Shown here: in pieces, positions 55,356-64,000 of the stretch
Layout of the letters: each line of letters starts with the position of its first letter
Position numbering within the stretch: position 1 is the first letter of the stretch
NCBI RefSeq assembly: GCF_001418225.1
Contig: NZ_LIPT01000004.1
Coordinates: forward strand, 124,001 to 188,000
Length of the DNA stretch: 64,000 nt
Reading direction: 5' to 3'
From: Pannonibacter indicus
GTDB lineage: Bacteria; Pseudomonadota; Alphaproteobacteria; Rhizobiales; Stappiaceae
The notes under the pieces: model-generated
Databases searched by the model: none
What the model was told of the DNA's origin: nothing
The model's input: only the letters and a program-made list of their open reading frames with translations
Made by a program: the position numbers and the translations under genes

Positions 55356-56603
55356 ATGGGCGAAATGAAGCGCAACGTACTCATCATCGGCGCCGGTGGC
55401 GTAGCGCAGGTTGTCGCGCATAAATGTGCGCAGAACAACGACCTGCTCGGCGACATTCATATTGCTTCGCGCACCGTTGCGAAGTGTGAGCGGATTCTGG
55501 ACAGCGTCCGCGAAAAAGGCAGCCTGAAGGTTGAGGGTGTTCTTCAAGCCCATACCCTCAATGCGATGGACAGCGCCGCTGTTGCGGACCTGATCCGCAA
55601 GACCGGCGCGCAGATCGTCATCAACGTCGGTTCTGCCTTCGTCAACATGACCGTGCTTGAAGCCTGCATCGAGACCGGTGCCGCTTATATGGACACGGCC
55701 ATCCACGAAGACCCGAAGAAGATCTGCGAGACGCCGCCCTGGTACGGCAATTACGAGTGGAAGCGCCGCGAGCGCTGCGCCGAGAAGGGCGTCACCGCCA
55801 TTCTGGGCGTCGGCTTCGACCCGGGCGTCGTCAATGCCTATGCGCGTCTTGCCATCGACGAATATGTGACCGAGCCCGAGTCGATCGACATCATCGACAT
55901 CAACGCCGGTTCGCACGGCCGCTGGTTCTCCACGAACTTCGATCCGGAGATCAATTTCCGCGAGTTCACCGGCACGGTCTATTCCTGGCAGCAGGGCGCC
56001 TGGCAGTCGAACAAGATGTTCGAGGTCGGCAAGGTGTGGGACATGCCGGTCGTTGGCGAACAGCAGACCTACATGACCGGCCATGACGAGGTGCATTCGC
56101 TCTCGGCCAACTATCCGCAGGCGGACGTGCGCTTCTGGATGGGCTTCTCCGATCACTATATCAACGTCTTCACCGTGCTGAAGAACCTCGGTCTCCTGTC
56201 CGAGCAGCCGGTCAAGACGGCGGAAGGTCTTGAGGTTGTTCCGCTGAAGGTGGTCAAGGCCGTGCTGCCGGATCCGTCCTCGCTTGCGCCCGACTACACC
56301 GGCAAGACCTGCATCGGCACGCTGGTGAAGGGCAAGAAGGACGGCAAGCCGGCCGAAGTGCTCATCTTCAACGTGGCCGACCACAAGGAAGCCTACAATG
56401 AGGTCGGCTCGCAGGGCATCAGCTACACCGCCGGCGTGCCGCCGGTCGCAGCCGCCATGCTGATCGCCGATGGCACCTGGGACGTGGGCACCATGAAGAA
56501 TGTCGAAGAGCTTGACCCCAAGCCCTTCCTGACCATCCTCAACCGCATCGGCCTGCCGACCGAAATCAAGGACGCCTCCGGCATCCGGCCCTTCACGGCC
56601 TGA
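55356..56603 (+). CDS. Carboxynorspermidine/carboxyspermidine dehydrogenase (saccharopine dehydrogenase family)
   Basis: A 415-aa NAD(P)H-dependent enzyme that condenses L-aspartate semialdehyde with putrescine or diaminopropane. The Rossmann motif is VLIIGAGGVAQVVAHK near the N-terminus; AYMDTAIHEDP and GVGFDPGVVNAYA are typical of the family. An AAGGAGG Shine-Dalgarno lies only 3 nt from the ATG at 55356; the ATG at 55365 is an alternative. It forms the polyamine operon with nspC and is ended by a strong terminator. Confidence 0.93.
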   Translation: MGEMKRNVLIIGAGGVAQVVAHKCAQNNDLLGDIHIASRTVAKCERILDSVREKGSLKVEGVLQAHTLNAMDSAAVADLIRKTGAQIVINVGSAFVNMTVLEACIETGAAYMDTAIHEDPKKICETPPWYGNYEWKRRERCAEKGVTAILGVGFDPGVVNAYARLAIDEYVTEPESIDIIDINAGSHGRWFSTNFDPEINFREFTGTVYSWQQGAWQSNKMFEVGKVWDMPVVGEQQTYMTGHDEVHSLSANYPQADVRFWMGFSDHYINVFTVLKNLGLLSEQPVKTAEGLEVVPLKVVKAVLPDPSSLAPDYTGKTCIGTLVKGKKDGKPAEVLIFNVADHKEAYNEVGSQGISYTAGVPPVAAAMLIADGTWDVGTMKNVEELDPKPFLTILNRIGLPTEIKDASGIRPFTA

Positions 56604-56627
56604 CCCGGACTGCACCGCAAGATCTTC

Positions 56628-56664
56628 TCAGGCCTCCGGGAAACCGGGGGCCTGATTTGTATTT
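56628..56664 (+). terminator. Terminator after the polyamine operon
   Basis: A 12-bp stem (56628-56639 with 56644-56655, one G-T pair), GAAA tetraloop, then TTTGTATTT. Confidence 0.9.
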
Positions 56665-56739
56665 GGGGGTCTGGCTGGGTATACAAGCGGCAAGCCGGCC
56701 ATGGCCGTTGCACGTAACGAATGGGCAACGTCTCGCCAC

Positions 56740-56771
56740 CCGCTCCGTCATGCCGTGGCATGACCGAACGG
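56740..56771. repeat. Palindromic hairpin between convergent genes
   Basis: A 15-nt arm beginning CCGCTCCGTCATGCC pairs with 56757-56771 across a 2-nt loop, 13 of 15 positions matching. There is no T-tract. It lies 31 nt past the end of the minus-strand hydroxylase gene and may be a REP-like element or help to end that transcript. Confidence 0.5.
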
Positions 56772-56802
56772 GGAGGGGGAAAGTGGCCGTAACAGGCCCC
56801 CC

Positions 56803-58041
56803 TCAGAACGGCAGCAGCCGCGTCGCCTTGGGGGTGATCCCCTCGCGCATGAGGAATTTGCGCAAGGGGGGAAAGCGGCCGGCGGCATAGAGGCCGAGGG
56901 AGCGCAGGGCCTGGACGGGGAGCATGTCCGTCATCAGCGAGCGGTTGAGGAGATCCACGGCCGTGGTGCGGCTGGTGATGTCCGGCTTGCGGGCGCTGTC
57001 ATAGCGGGCGAGCGTCAGAGCGCTGCCCACATCCTCGCCACGGGCCTTGGCCTCGCCTGCGATACGGGCGAGATCGGCCACATCGCGCAGGCCCAGATTG
57101 AGCCCCTGCGCGCCGATGGGCGGGAACACATGCGCCGCCTCGCCGATGAGGGCGCAGCGGTTGGCGGCGGCTTTCTTCGCGATCATGCCGCTGAGCGGAT
57201 AGACCTGACGGGGGCTGGCGATGCGGAAGGCGCCAAGCACCGAATGGGCGCGCCGTTCCAGTTCCAGCGCCAGTGCGCCATCTTCGTAAGCCTTGAGATG
57301 CGTGGCTGTTTCCGGCGTGACGACGCAGACGAGCGATGACATGCGCCCCGGCAGCGGCACCAGCGTGAAGGGGCCGGTGGGCGTGTGGAACTCGGTGGAA
57401 ACCGAGCCATGCGGCCGGTCATGCTCCAGGTTCATTACCAGCGCCATCTGCGGGTAGGACCATTCCCGGATATCAATCCCGGCGGCCTTCCGCACCATGG
57501 ACGTGCGGCCATCGGCGCCCACGGCAAGGGCAGCCGTCAGCGTGGTACCGTCTTCAAGCGTCAGACGCACCTCTGTCTCGGCAGGCTCCAGCTTCGCAAG
57601 GCGGGTCCTGATCCATGTGAGGCCGTCAGCCTTCAGGACGGCGGCTTCCAGTTCCGCGTTCAGCTCCCGGTTCAGCACATTGTAGCCGAAGGCCTCCAGC
57701 CCCAGTTCCGAGGCATCGAAGGTGGTTTCGGGGGCGCGGATCAGGCGGCGGGTGTCGTCGATGAGGCGCATGCGCGCAAGGGGAGCGGATCGGGAAGCAA
57801 GCTTGTCCCAGACGCCAATTTCGTCCAGCAGGGCAACTGAGGCCTGCAGCAGCGCCGTGGTGCGGGCGTCTTTCGTGTTGACCTCCGGCGCGACGAGAAC
57901 GGTGCGCAAGCCCCTGCGGGCAAGCAGCAGGGCGGCGGCCATCCCGGAAGGCCCCGCACCAATGACGGCAGCGTCAAAATCCGTGGCGCGGTTCTGGCCC
58001 TGTGCCTTGTCCATCGTGCCTGCTGCGGAAGCTGTGTTCAT
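56803..58041 (-). CDS. UbiH/UbiF-family FAD-dependent ubiquinone biosynthesis hydroxylase
   Basis: A 412-aa flavoprotein monooxygenase. The FAD dinucleotide motif AVIGAGPSGMAAALLLA, the DG motif VGADGRTSMVR and the GD-type motif ALIGEAAHVFPPIGAQGLNLG (GE rather than GD) are present. The last is characteristic of ubiquinone ring hydroxylases. Alphaproteobacteria use several such enzymes (UbiL, UbiM, UbiH types), and I cannot tell which ring position this one modifies. The start at 58041 leaves a short polar N-terminus; longer frames upstream are not supported. Confidence 0.87.
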   Translation of the reverse strand: MNTASAAGTMDKAQGQNRATDFDAAVIGAGPSGMAAALLLARRGLRTVLVAPEVNTKDARTTALLQASVALLDEIGVWDKLASRSAPLARMRLIDDTRRLIRAPETTFDASELGLEAFGYNVLNRELNAELEAAVLKADGLTWIRTRLAKLEPAETEVRLTLEDGTTLTAALAVGADGRTSMVRKAAGIDIREWSYPQMALVMNLEHDRPHGSVSTEFHTPTGPFTLVPLPGRMSSLVCVVTPETATHLKAYEDGALALELERRAHSVLGAFRIASPRQVYPLSGMIAKKAAANRCALIGEAAHVFPPIGAQGLNLGLRDVADLARIAGEAKARGEDVGSALTLARYDSARKPDITSRTTAVDLLNRSLMTDMLPVQALRSLGLYAAGRFPPLRKFLMREGITPKATRLLPF

Positions 58042-58235
58042 GTCTCTTGCCCGATCTGTGGCCTGATCTTTTGACCTGTTGAGGACAGGATGGTGCCCCA
58101 TGAGGGAAAGGCAAGGCCTTGACCTTGCGCAAAGCGCCGTGCCCCGCGCCGGGGTAAGGCGTATGACACTGACAGGCAAGTGCTTTCGCTGCAGGGGCCG
58201 GAACACTTGACCTGTGGACGGCAGGAAAGATGCTC

Positions 58236-59180
58236 ATGAGCAGCAGTGCGCCAATGCCTGAGAACGTCAAGGCTGACGAAGCGGGGGAAAAACCCGGGAG
58301 CAGCGATGCATCCGGCGGACGCCGTCTCGTCATCCTTCTGTGCAGCCTGCTGGCGGTGGCCGGATGGCTTTACCTTGCCGCCGTGGTCGCGGCGATGGTT
58401 CCGGTCATGGATATGACCGAGGCCGGGCCGGGCATGGGTCTCTTCAACGCCTTCAATATTTTCGACGGGTTGCCGAAGGACGTGCGCGCTGCGCTGGCGG
58501 TGCTGTGCCTGCCAGCGGGCACCACCACTTTCGGCATGCCGGCCGGGGACTGGGGTATGGGCGGAGCGGGGCTTGTCTTCCTCATGTGGATGATGATGAC
58601 GCTGGCCATGATGCTGCCCACGGCGATGCCTGTGTTTCTGGCCCATGCGAAGCGCCGTGCCGGTGCCGTATCCGGTCCTTCTGCTGCGGTCACGGTCAGC
58701 CTGCTGGCGCTCGGCTATCTCACCATCTGGACGGCCTATGCGCTCGCCGCGACGCTGGTGCAATGGCTGCTGACGGATTACGGCCTGCTGTCGTCCATGA
58801 TGGCCCCGGTGTCACTGGTATTCTCGGCCACCACGCTGATTGCCGCCGGGCTGTACCAGTTCACCCCGGCCAAGCAGGCCTGTCTCCTGCGCTGCTGGCA
58901 TCCGCGCTGGTCCAGCCCTGTTTCGGGCGGTGCGGCGGCGGCATTCTACCGGGAAGGCCTGATCCAGGGGCTGGCCTGCCTTGGCTGCTGCTGGGCGCTG
59001 ATGACCGTCATGTTCGCGGTCGGCATCATGAACATCATCTGGGTGGGGCTGCTCGGGGCGGTGATGGCGCTGGAGAAGAACCTGCCGAGCCGCTGGTTCT
59101 ACAAGGCTGTCGGCGTTTTCCTGCTGCTGTGGGGGGCTTCGCTGATGGGGGCAACGCTGTTTCTCAGCGGGAAAATTTGA
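58236..59180 (+). CDS. DUF2182 polytopic membrane protein
   Basis: A 314-aa inner-membrane protein of the DUF2182 family. About six or seven hydrophobic helices follow a 28-residue polar N-terminus. Family features are LMWMMMTLAMMLPTAMPVFL (Met-rich helix), YQFTPAKQACLLRC, and the GLACLGCCWALM helix with several Cys residues. Met- and Cys-rich helices suggest metal binding, but the function is unknown. Two start codons are 6 nt apart; AGGA is 9 nt before the ATG at 58236 and only 3 nt before 58230. Not obviously linked to its neighbours. Confidence 0.85.
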   Translation: MSSSAPMPENVKADEAGEKPGSSDASGGRRLVILLCSLLAVAGWLYLAAVVAAMVPVMDMTEAGPGMGLFNAFNIFDGLPKDVRAALAVLCLPAGTTTFGMPAGDWGMGGAGLVFLMWMMMTLAMMLPTAMPVFLAHAKRRAGAVSGPSAAVTVSLLALGYLTIWTAYALAATLVQWLLTDYGLLSSMMAPVSLVFSATTLIAAGLYQFTPAKQACLLRCWHPRWSSPVSGGAAAAFYREGLIQGLACLGCCWALMTVMFAVGIMNIIWVGLLGAVMALEKNLPSRWFYKAVGVFLLLWGASLMGATLFLSGKI

Positions 59181-59500
59181 GCTCAGATTCGCAGAAATCC
59201 GCCGGATTTCCTGAAAATCCTGCTTTGCTGCCTGTCTTGATATTGAAATATTGCCCAAACAGGTGCATTGATCTTGCTTGCGCAGTTGTGAGCCGGGCGT
59301 GGTGGGAACCAACGCGCCGGCCGTGTGTTATGTCACGGATGCGGGCAGGGGCGTGCCGGCATCCGGTTCAAGGAACCGGTTCTGGCAGGATCTATGCCTG
59401 CCGCGCGCAAGAAGCGTGAAAGCATGGACAGATGTGCCGTTGAAGGCACCGGCACACGGCCCGCCGGAAAGGCAGGCCGGGCGAAGGGAAAGTAAGCGCC
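59181..59500. other. Spacer upstream of pcs
   Basis: About 320 nt with no supported gene. AT-rich at 59200-59270, where a promoter for pcs would be expected, and a perfect CCGGTTC/GAACCGG hairpin at 59363-59379. No regulator site is recognised. Confidence 0.4.
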
Positions 59501-60217
59501 GTGACTGACATTACCCCTGAAAAGCGGTCTCATGAGCCGGCACTGTTCCTGATCCATGTGCTGACGGCCTCCGGCGCGCCGATTGCCCTTGCTGCGCTCC
59601 TGGCTGGCGCACGCGGCAACTGGCAGGAAATGTTCGTCTGGCTCGGCCTTGCGCTGGTGGTCGATGGCATCGACGGGCCCTTGGCCCGCAAGTACAACAT
59701 CGCCGAACGGCTGCCGCGGTGGTCCGGCGCCTCGCTGGATTTCGTCATCGACTATGCCACTTACGTTTTCCTTCCCGCCTTCGCCCTGGCCGCCGGGCCC
59801 ATGCTGGACCGGCCGTGGAACTGGATCTGCGGCGGCCTCGTCGTCTTCACCGGTGCGCTCTATTTCGCCGACAACGGCATGAAGACCCATGACAAGGCGT
59901 TCAAGGGCTTCCCGGCCTGCTGGAACATGGTCGTCTTCGGCCTGATGCTGCTGTCGCCCTCGCAGGGCTTCACCATCGCCGTTGTCCTGGCCTGCTGCCT
60001 CTTTACCTTCATGCCGGTGCGCTTCGTCCATCCGGTGCGCGTCAAGCGCTGGCGTCCGCTGACGCTGGTCATGACCGCCGCCTGGCTTGCGGCCGCCGGC
60101 ATCGGCCTGTGGAACGAAATGACCCTGAGCGAGCCGATGGCCTGGGTCTTCGGCATCTCCAGCCTTTACCTGCTGACGGTTTCTGCCGTGCATCAGGCGC
60201 TGGAACGCTACGCCTGA
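59501..60217 (+). CDS. pcs: Phosphatidylcholine synthase
   Basis: A 238-aa membrane enzyme that condenses CDP-diacylglycerol with choline to give phosphatidylcholine, a lipid found in rhizobia and other host-associated alphaproteobacteria. The CDP-alcohol phosphotransferase motif is seen as VVDGIDGPLAR ... GASLDFVIDY, followed by several hydrophobic helices. Conserved FADNGMKTHDKAFKGFPACWN is typical of Pcs. The start is GTG, with AAGGGAAAG upstream. A terminator follows directly. Confidence 0.94.
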   Translation: MTDITPEKRSHEPALFLIHVLTASGAPIALAALLAGARGNWQEMFVWLGLALVVDGIDGPLARKYNIAERLPRWSGASLDFVIDYATYVFLPAFALAAGPMLDRPWNWICGGLVVFTGALYFADNGMKTHDKAFKGFPACWNMVVFGLMLLSPSQGFTIAVVLACCLFTFMPVRFVHPVRVKRWRPLTLVMTAAWLAAAGIGLWNEMTLSEPMAWVFGISSLYLLTVSAVHQALERYA

Positions 60218-60233
60218 CCGGAACGTCACATGG

Positions 60234-60262
60234 GCCGCTTTCGCATCAGAAAGCGGCTTTCC
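60234..60262 (+). terminator. Terminator after pcs
   Basis: A perfect 9-bp stem GCCGCTTTC/GAAAGCGGC with a 6-nt loop, followed by TTTCCC. Confidence 0.75.
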
Positions 60263-60382
60263 CGTTGAACGGTATTGCCTTTATCCTGCGCGCGGAAATG
60301 CCCTGCGCGGGCGTGGCTTTCTGCGGCCCGCAGGCGGGGCCTGATTTTGCCGTAACGGCGCAAATGATCTGGAGGAGATATC

Positions 60383-61363
60383 ATGGTTCACGCCATCCGC
60401 ATTCATCAGACCGGTGGTCCAGAGGTTCTGACCTGGGAAGTCTTCGAGCCGGGCAAGCCGGGGCCGGGTGAGGCGCGGGTGCACCATGAGGCGATAGGGC
60501 TGAACTTCATCGATGTCTATTACCGCACGGGGCTTTATCCGGCGCCGGACGGCCTGCCCTTCATTCCCGGCAACGAGGGCGCGGGCGTGGTGACCGAGGT
60601 GGGCGATGGCGTGTCGCATGTGGCGCCGGGCGACCGGGTCGCCTATGTCGGCCCGCTCGGCTCCTATGCGCAGGAGCGGCTTGTTCCGGCAGACCGTCTG
60701 GTGAAGCTGCCGGAGACGATTGCCAGTGACGTTGCCGCTTCCATGATGTTGAAGGGCATGACGGCGCGCTACCTGCTGCGCCGCACCTTCAAGGTTGGTC
60801 CCGGTTCCACCATCCTGTTCCATGCGGCGGCAGGCGGCGTTGGCCTCATTGCCGGACAGTGGGCCGCGCATCTGGGCGCGACGGTTATCGGCACGGTTGG
60901 CTCGGACGAAAAGGCGGAACTCGCCAAGGCGAACGGCTACACCCATGTCATCAATTACCGCAAGGAGAATTTCGTCGAGCGGGTGAAGGAGATCACCGGC
61001 GGCAAGGGCTGCGATGTGGTCTATGATTCCGTTGGCCGCGACACCTTCCCCGGCTCGCTCGATTGCCTGAAGTTCATGGGCCTCTTTGCGTCCTTCGGTC
61101 AGTCCTCCGGCCCGATCACCGATTTCAACATCGGCATGCTGGCGCAGAAGGGCTCGCTGTTTGCCACCCGCCAGACCCTGTTCAACCACATTGCCGCCCG
61201 CTCCGACCTTGAGGAAACGGCTGGTGAATTGTTCGACGTGGTGGAGCAGGGCGCCGTCTCGATCCAGATCAACCAGCGCTACAAGCTGTCCGATGCTGCC
61301 ACCGCGCACCGGGATCTGGAGGAGCGCAGGACCACCGGCACATCGGTGATGCTGCCCGATTAA
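60383..61363 (+). CDS. NADPH:quinone oxidoreductase (zeta-crystallin type)
   Basis: A 326-aa medium-chain reductase without the structural zinc site. It begins VHAIRIHQTGGPEVLTWE; the substrate-domain segment GLNFIDVYYRTGLYP and the NADPH motif AAAGGVGLIAGQWA are present, with VIGTVGSDEKAELA for cofactor binding. It reduces quinones, probably in detoxification. AGGAG precedes the ATG (GGAGGAGATATC). The LysR gene follows 36 nt later on the same strand. Confidence 0.93.
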   Translation: MVHAIRIHQTGGPEVLTWEVFEPGKPGPGEARVHHEAIGLNFIDVYYRTGLYPAPDGLPFIPGNEGAGVVTEVGDGVSHVAPGDRVAYVGPLGSYAQERLVPADRLVKLPETIASDVAASMMLKGMTARYLLRRTFKVGPGSTILFHAAAGGVGLIAGQWAAHLGATVIGTVGSDEKAELAKANGYTHVINYRKENFVERVKEITGGKGCDVVYDSVGRDTFPGSLDCLKFMGLFASFGQSSGPITDFNIGMLAQKGSLFATRQTLFNHIAARSDLEETAGELFDVVEQGAVSIQINQRYKLSDAATAHRDLEERRTTGTSVMLPD

Positions 61364-61399
61364 GGCTGGCGGCATTTCGGGCTGAAGAGGTGAGGGGGC

Positions 61400-62362
61400 A
61401 TGGAAACCGGGCGCAAGACAGCCGAACCTGACCGGTCGCGCAGTCTCTATGCGCCCGCCATGCGCTACTTTGCGGCTGTGGCCGAAGCCGGGTCGATCCG
61501 CGCTGCGGCCCGCCAGCTCAATGTCGCTTCGTCGGCGGTGAACCGGCAGATCCTGTGGCTGGAAGAGGCGCTGGATCTGGCGCTGTTCGAGCGGCTGGGC
61601 CGGGGCCTGCGCCTGTCGCCCGCAGGCGAGGTGCTGCTTGCCCATGTGCGGCGCACCTATTCCGACTTTGAAGGCACGGTGGCGGAACTGGACGCGCTGA
61701 AGGGCCTGCGGCGCGGCACCGTGTCGGTGGCAACGGTCGAAAGCGTTGCCGATTCGATCCTGCCGCAGATCATCGGCTCCTTCCGCAAATCCTATCCGGG
61801 CATCCACGTTTCGGTGACCGTGACCAGCGCCCTGCAGGCGACCGGCATGGTGGAGCGCGCGGAGGCGGACATCGGCTTCACCTTCGATCCACCGCGCACC
61901 TCGGCGCTGACAACCGCCTTTGCCCATGAACTGGTGATCGGTGCCGTGATGACTCCGGATCATCCGTTGGCCAGCCATGCCGGGGGGCTGACGCTTGCCG
62001 ATTGCCTGCGCTATCCGCTGGCGCTGCCGGCAAAAGGCCTGTCGCTGCGCACCCGCATCGATGCGGCGCTGTCGCGTCTGCCGGGCACCATCCGCACCTA
62101 TGTGGAAGCCAATTCCCTCAGCTTCATGCGGGCGCTGACAAGGCGAGGGACGGTGGTCAGCTTCCAGACCAAGATCGGGCTTGAGGCAGATCTCGCCGGC
62201 GGGCTGCTGGTGTTCAGGCCCTTGAGCGATGCGCCGCTTCAGGCGGACAGGCTGGCGGTGGTCACATCCTCGCTCAGGGCATTGGGGCTGGCGCCGGGCA
62301 TGTTCTACGATCATGCCATGCTCGTCATCAAAGAACACTTGCCGTTGATTGATGCCATTTAG
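61400..62362 (+). CDS. LysR-family transcriptional regulator
   Basis: A 320-aa regulator with an N-terminal winged HTH (AGSIRAAARQLNVASSAVNR, about residues 31-50) and a C-terminal effector-binding domain (about 107-310). It lies between a quinone oxidoreductase gene and the uraH-xdhA genes, all on one strand. That position makes control of purine catabolism, or of the reductase, plausible; the effector is unknown. Confidence 0.93.
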   Translation: METGRKTAEPDRSRSLYAPAMRYFAAVAEAGSIRAAARQLNVASSAVNRQILWLEEALDLALFERLGRGLRLSPAGEVLLAHVRRTYSDFEGTVAELDALKGLRRGTVSVATVESVADSILPQIIGSFRKSYPGIHVSVTVTSALQATGMVERAEADIGFTFDPPRTSALTTAFAHELVIGAVMTPDHPLASHAGGLTLADCLRYPLALPAKGLSLRTRIDAALSRLPGTIRTYVEANSLSFMRALTRRGTVVSFQTKIGLEADLAGGLLVFRPLSDAPLQADRLAVVTSSLRALGLAPGMFYDHAMLVIKEHLPLIDAI

Positions 62363-62510
62363 GCATCGCTCCGCCCCCTAATCGGTTCTATTGTTTCCCC
62401 GGAAAGTAAGGCAACCTCAGGGTTGAGAAATTGCGGCTGGCGCGGGACGCCAGTCTGCCCGGGCTTGCGGACGCGCGGCAGCCCCGGGACCGGACGAGAG
62501 GGAGAGCAGA

Positions 62511-62861
62511 ATGGGCCGTCTGACCACGCATGTCCTTGATACCGCCTTGGGCAGGCCTGCGGCAGGGATTGTGATCGAGCTTTGGGCGGTGGAGCCAAAG
62601 CCTTCGCGCCTGCGCCGGGTGGAAACCAATGCCGATGGCCGGGTTGATGGGGCGATCCTGGAAGGATCGGAGTTCGGCCCCGGCATCTATGAGCTGCGGT
62701 TCTTTGCCGGAGATTACCTCAAGGCCAGTGGCGCTCCGGTCACAGAGCCTGCCTTCCTCGACATGATCCCGATCCGTTTCGGCATTTCCAATGCGCGCGA
62801 GCATTATCACGTGCCGCTGCTGCTCTCGCCCTACGGCTATTCGACCTACAGGGGGAGCTGA
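62511..62861 (+). CDS. uraH: 5-hydroxyisourate hydrolase
   Basis: A 116-aa transthyretin-like enzyme converting 5-hydroxyisourate to OHCU in urate breakdown. The N-terminal [12 protein letters not shown] (catalytic His), the central R-V-E-T-N-A-D-G-R segment and the diagnostic C-terminal YRGS are all present. GAGGGAGAG precedes the ATG. xdhA starts 3 nt after its stop, so the two are cotranscribed. The 148 nt before it, after the LysR gene, must hold the promoter. Confidence 0.97.
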   Translation: MGRLTTHVLDTALGRPAAGIVIELWAVEPKPSRLRRVETNADGRVDGAILEGSEFGPGIYELRFFAGDYLKASGAPVTEPAFLDMIPIRFGISNAREHYHVPLLLSPYGYSTYRGS

Positions 62862-62864
62862 GCC

Positions 62865-64000
62865 ATGCGGGACACGATCCGTTTTCTGCGTGCCGGAAAG
62901 GTTGTCGAGCTGGCGGATACCGGACCGATGGATACGGTGCTCGACTATCTGCGCCTCACCGAAAGGGCGACCGGCACCAAGGAAGGCTGCGGTGAGGGAG
63001 ACTGCGGCGCCTGCACGGTGGCGCTTGGCCGGGTGATTGGCGGCAAGCTGACCTATCAGCCTGTCAATGCCTGCATCCAGCTTCTGGGCATGATCGATGG
63101 CGCGGAGCTGGTGACGGTTGAGGACCTCGCTGCCGATGGCCGCCTGCACCCGGTTCAGGTGGCCATGCGCGACCTGCACGGCTCACAATGCGGCTTCTGC
63201 ACACCTGGCTTCATCATGAGCCTCTTCACGCTCTATCACGCGGAAGGCATGGCAAAGAGCCGCAAGGCGGTGACCGAATGGCTGGCGGGGAACCTGTGCC
63301 GCTGCACCGGCTACCGGCCGATCATCGACGCGGCGCTGGCAAGCTGCTTTGAGGCTGCGGACGATGCCTTCTCCTGGCGTGCAGCCGAAACCCGTGAGGC
63401 CCTGCGGCGGCTGGCTGATTCCCGTGATGTCTTCATCGGTTCTACCGATAGCTTCTTTGCCGCTCCGGCGACGGTTGAGGGCCTCGCCGCACTCTACAGC
63501 CAGTTTCCCGATGCCACGCTTGTGGCCGGCGCCACGGATGTGGGCCTGTGGATCACCAAGAGCCTGAAGACGCTGCCACGCATTATCTGGCTGGGCCATG
63601 TGGCCGGCATGGACCGGGTGGAGGTGACGGGAGAGGGCATCATCCTCGGCGCTGCCGCCACCTATGCGGCGGCGGAACCGGCGCTGCGCGCTCTGGCTCC
63701 GGATCTTGGCGTGCTGCTGAGGCGCATCGGCTCCAAGCAGGTCCGTGCGTCCGGCACCATCGGCGGCAACATTGCCAATGGCTCGCCCATCGGCGACATG
63801 CCGCCAGCTCTCATTGCCCTTGGCGCCAGCATCGAGCTGCAGCAGGGCGACAATCTGCGCGATCTGCCGCTCGAAAGCTTCTTCATCGACTATGGCAAGC
63901 AGGACCGGCTGCCGGGCGAATTCGTGGCAGGCATCTTCGTGCCACGTCCGGCCGCCAACCAGCATTTCCGCTGCTACAAGGTGTCCAAGCGCTTCGATCA
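62865..64000 (+). CDS. xdhA: Xanthine dehydrogenase small subunit, 5' part
   Basis: The first 378 codons, running off the right edge. An N-terminal plant-type [2Fe-2S] domain has EGCGEGDCGACTV, and the second [2Fe-2S] domain has CGFCTPGF and NLCRCTGYRPI. The FAD-binding domain starts near residue 190 (ATLVAGATDVGLW) with IGGNIANGSPIGD. Together with a molybdenum subunit (XdhB, expected just beyond the window) it oxidises hypoxanthine and xanthine to urate, feeding the UraH step. Confidence 0.96.
   Translation, partial: MRDTIRFLRAGKVVELADTGPMDTVLDYLRLTERATGTKEGCGEGDCGACTVALGRVIGGKLTYQPVNACIQLLGMIDGAELVTVEDLAADGRLHPVQVAMRDLHGSQCGFCTPGFIMSLFTLYHAEGMAKSRKAVTEWLAGNLCRCTGYRPIIDAALASCFEAADDAFSWRAAETREALRRLADSRDVFIGSTDSFFAAPATVEGLAALYSQFPDATLVAGATDVGLWITKSLKTLPRIIWLGHVAGMDRVEVTGEGIILGAAATYAAAEPALRALAPDLGVLLRRIGSKQVRASGTIGGNIANGSPIGDMPPALIALGASIELQQGDNLRDLPLESFFIDYGKQDRLPGEFVAGIFVPRPAANQHFRCYKVSKRFD

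Noticed and set aside
60281-62338. 685-codon open frame antisense to the quinone reductase and LysR genes
   Set aside because: Shadow frame spanning two real genes.

Overview
The window is GC-rich chromosomal DNA from an alphaproteobacterium, most likely order Hyphomicrobiales (Rhizobiales). Supporting signs are an ExoR-type periplasmic regulator, a phosphatidylcholine synthase, an NDUFA12-like complex I protein, a B12-dependent ribonucleotide reductase, a candidate Irr (iron) box, a candidate CtrA box, and the order argS / SPOR protein / nagZ / scpAB / tatABC / serS / surE / pcm / nlpD-like. A Stappiaceae-like genus is my guess, not something the sequence proves. It is nearly all vertically inherited housekeeping DNA. 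I see no prophage, insertion sequence, CRISPR array, tRNA or rRNA.

Layout. 1-2.6 kb: 5' part of nrdJ (minus), its long leader, a CheY-like response regulator and an NDUFA12-like gene. 2.7-11.8 kb: an alpha/beta hydrolase (minus) divergent from a seven-gene suf iron-sulfur cluster (NifS/IscS-class desulfurase, sufB, sufC, sufD, sufS, sufT-like, sufA), then tenA. 11.9-17.2 kb, minus: diguanylate cyclase, RhlE-type RNA helicase, parE. 17.2-24 kb: exoR, xthA, erpA, dgt-type dNTPase, argS. 24-37.7 kb: a very large SPOR-domain membrane protein, an esterase (minus), nagZ, scpA, scpB, an orphan ABC ATPase, tatABC, serS, surE, pcm and a NlpD-like LytM protein. 37.8-43.3 kb: DUF815 ATPase (minus), then yajC, secD, secF and two homologues of complex I assembly factors (NDUFAF3-like, NDUFAF6-like). 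43.3-51 kb, minus: lptF, lptG, lptD, surA-like, pdxA, rsmA. 51.2-56.6 kb: pepA, a 39-codon secreted or membrane peptide gene (minus), holC, and the carboxy(nor)spermidine decarboxylase/dehydrogenase pair. 56.8-64 kb: ubiquinone-type hydroxylase (minus), DUF2182 membrane protein, pcs, quinone oxidoreductase, LysR regulator, uraH and the 5' part of xdhA.

How the genes fit together. The suf operon plus the separate erpA supply Fe-S clusters. Complex I, which needs them, is represented by an accessory subunit and two assembly-factor homologues beside the Sec insertase genes. Envelope biogenesis is heavily represented (LptFGD, SurA, Tat, Sec, NagZ, NlpD-like and SPOR proteins). uraH and xdhA begin a purine-catabolism operon that the upstream LysR gene may control.

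No dramatic new system is evident. The items most worth a second look are the small peptide gene at 52928-53047, the 400-nt leader of the polyamine genes, the compound palindromic repeat at 20163-20308, the paired terminators in inverted orientation at 2668-2837, the two desulfurases in one suf operon with a candidate Irr box, the candidate CtrA box upstream of the diguanylate cyclase, and a candidate small RNA terminator upstream of exoR.
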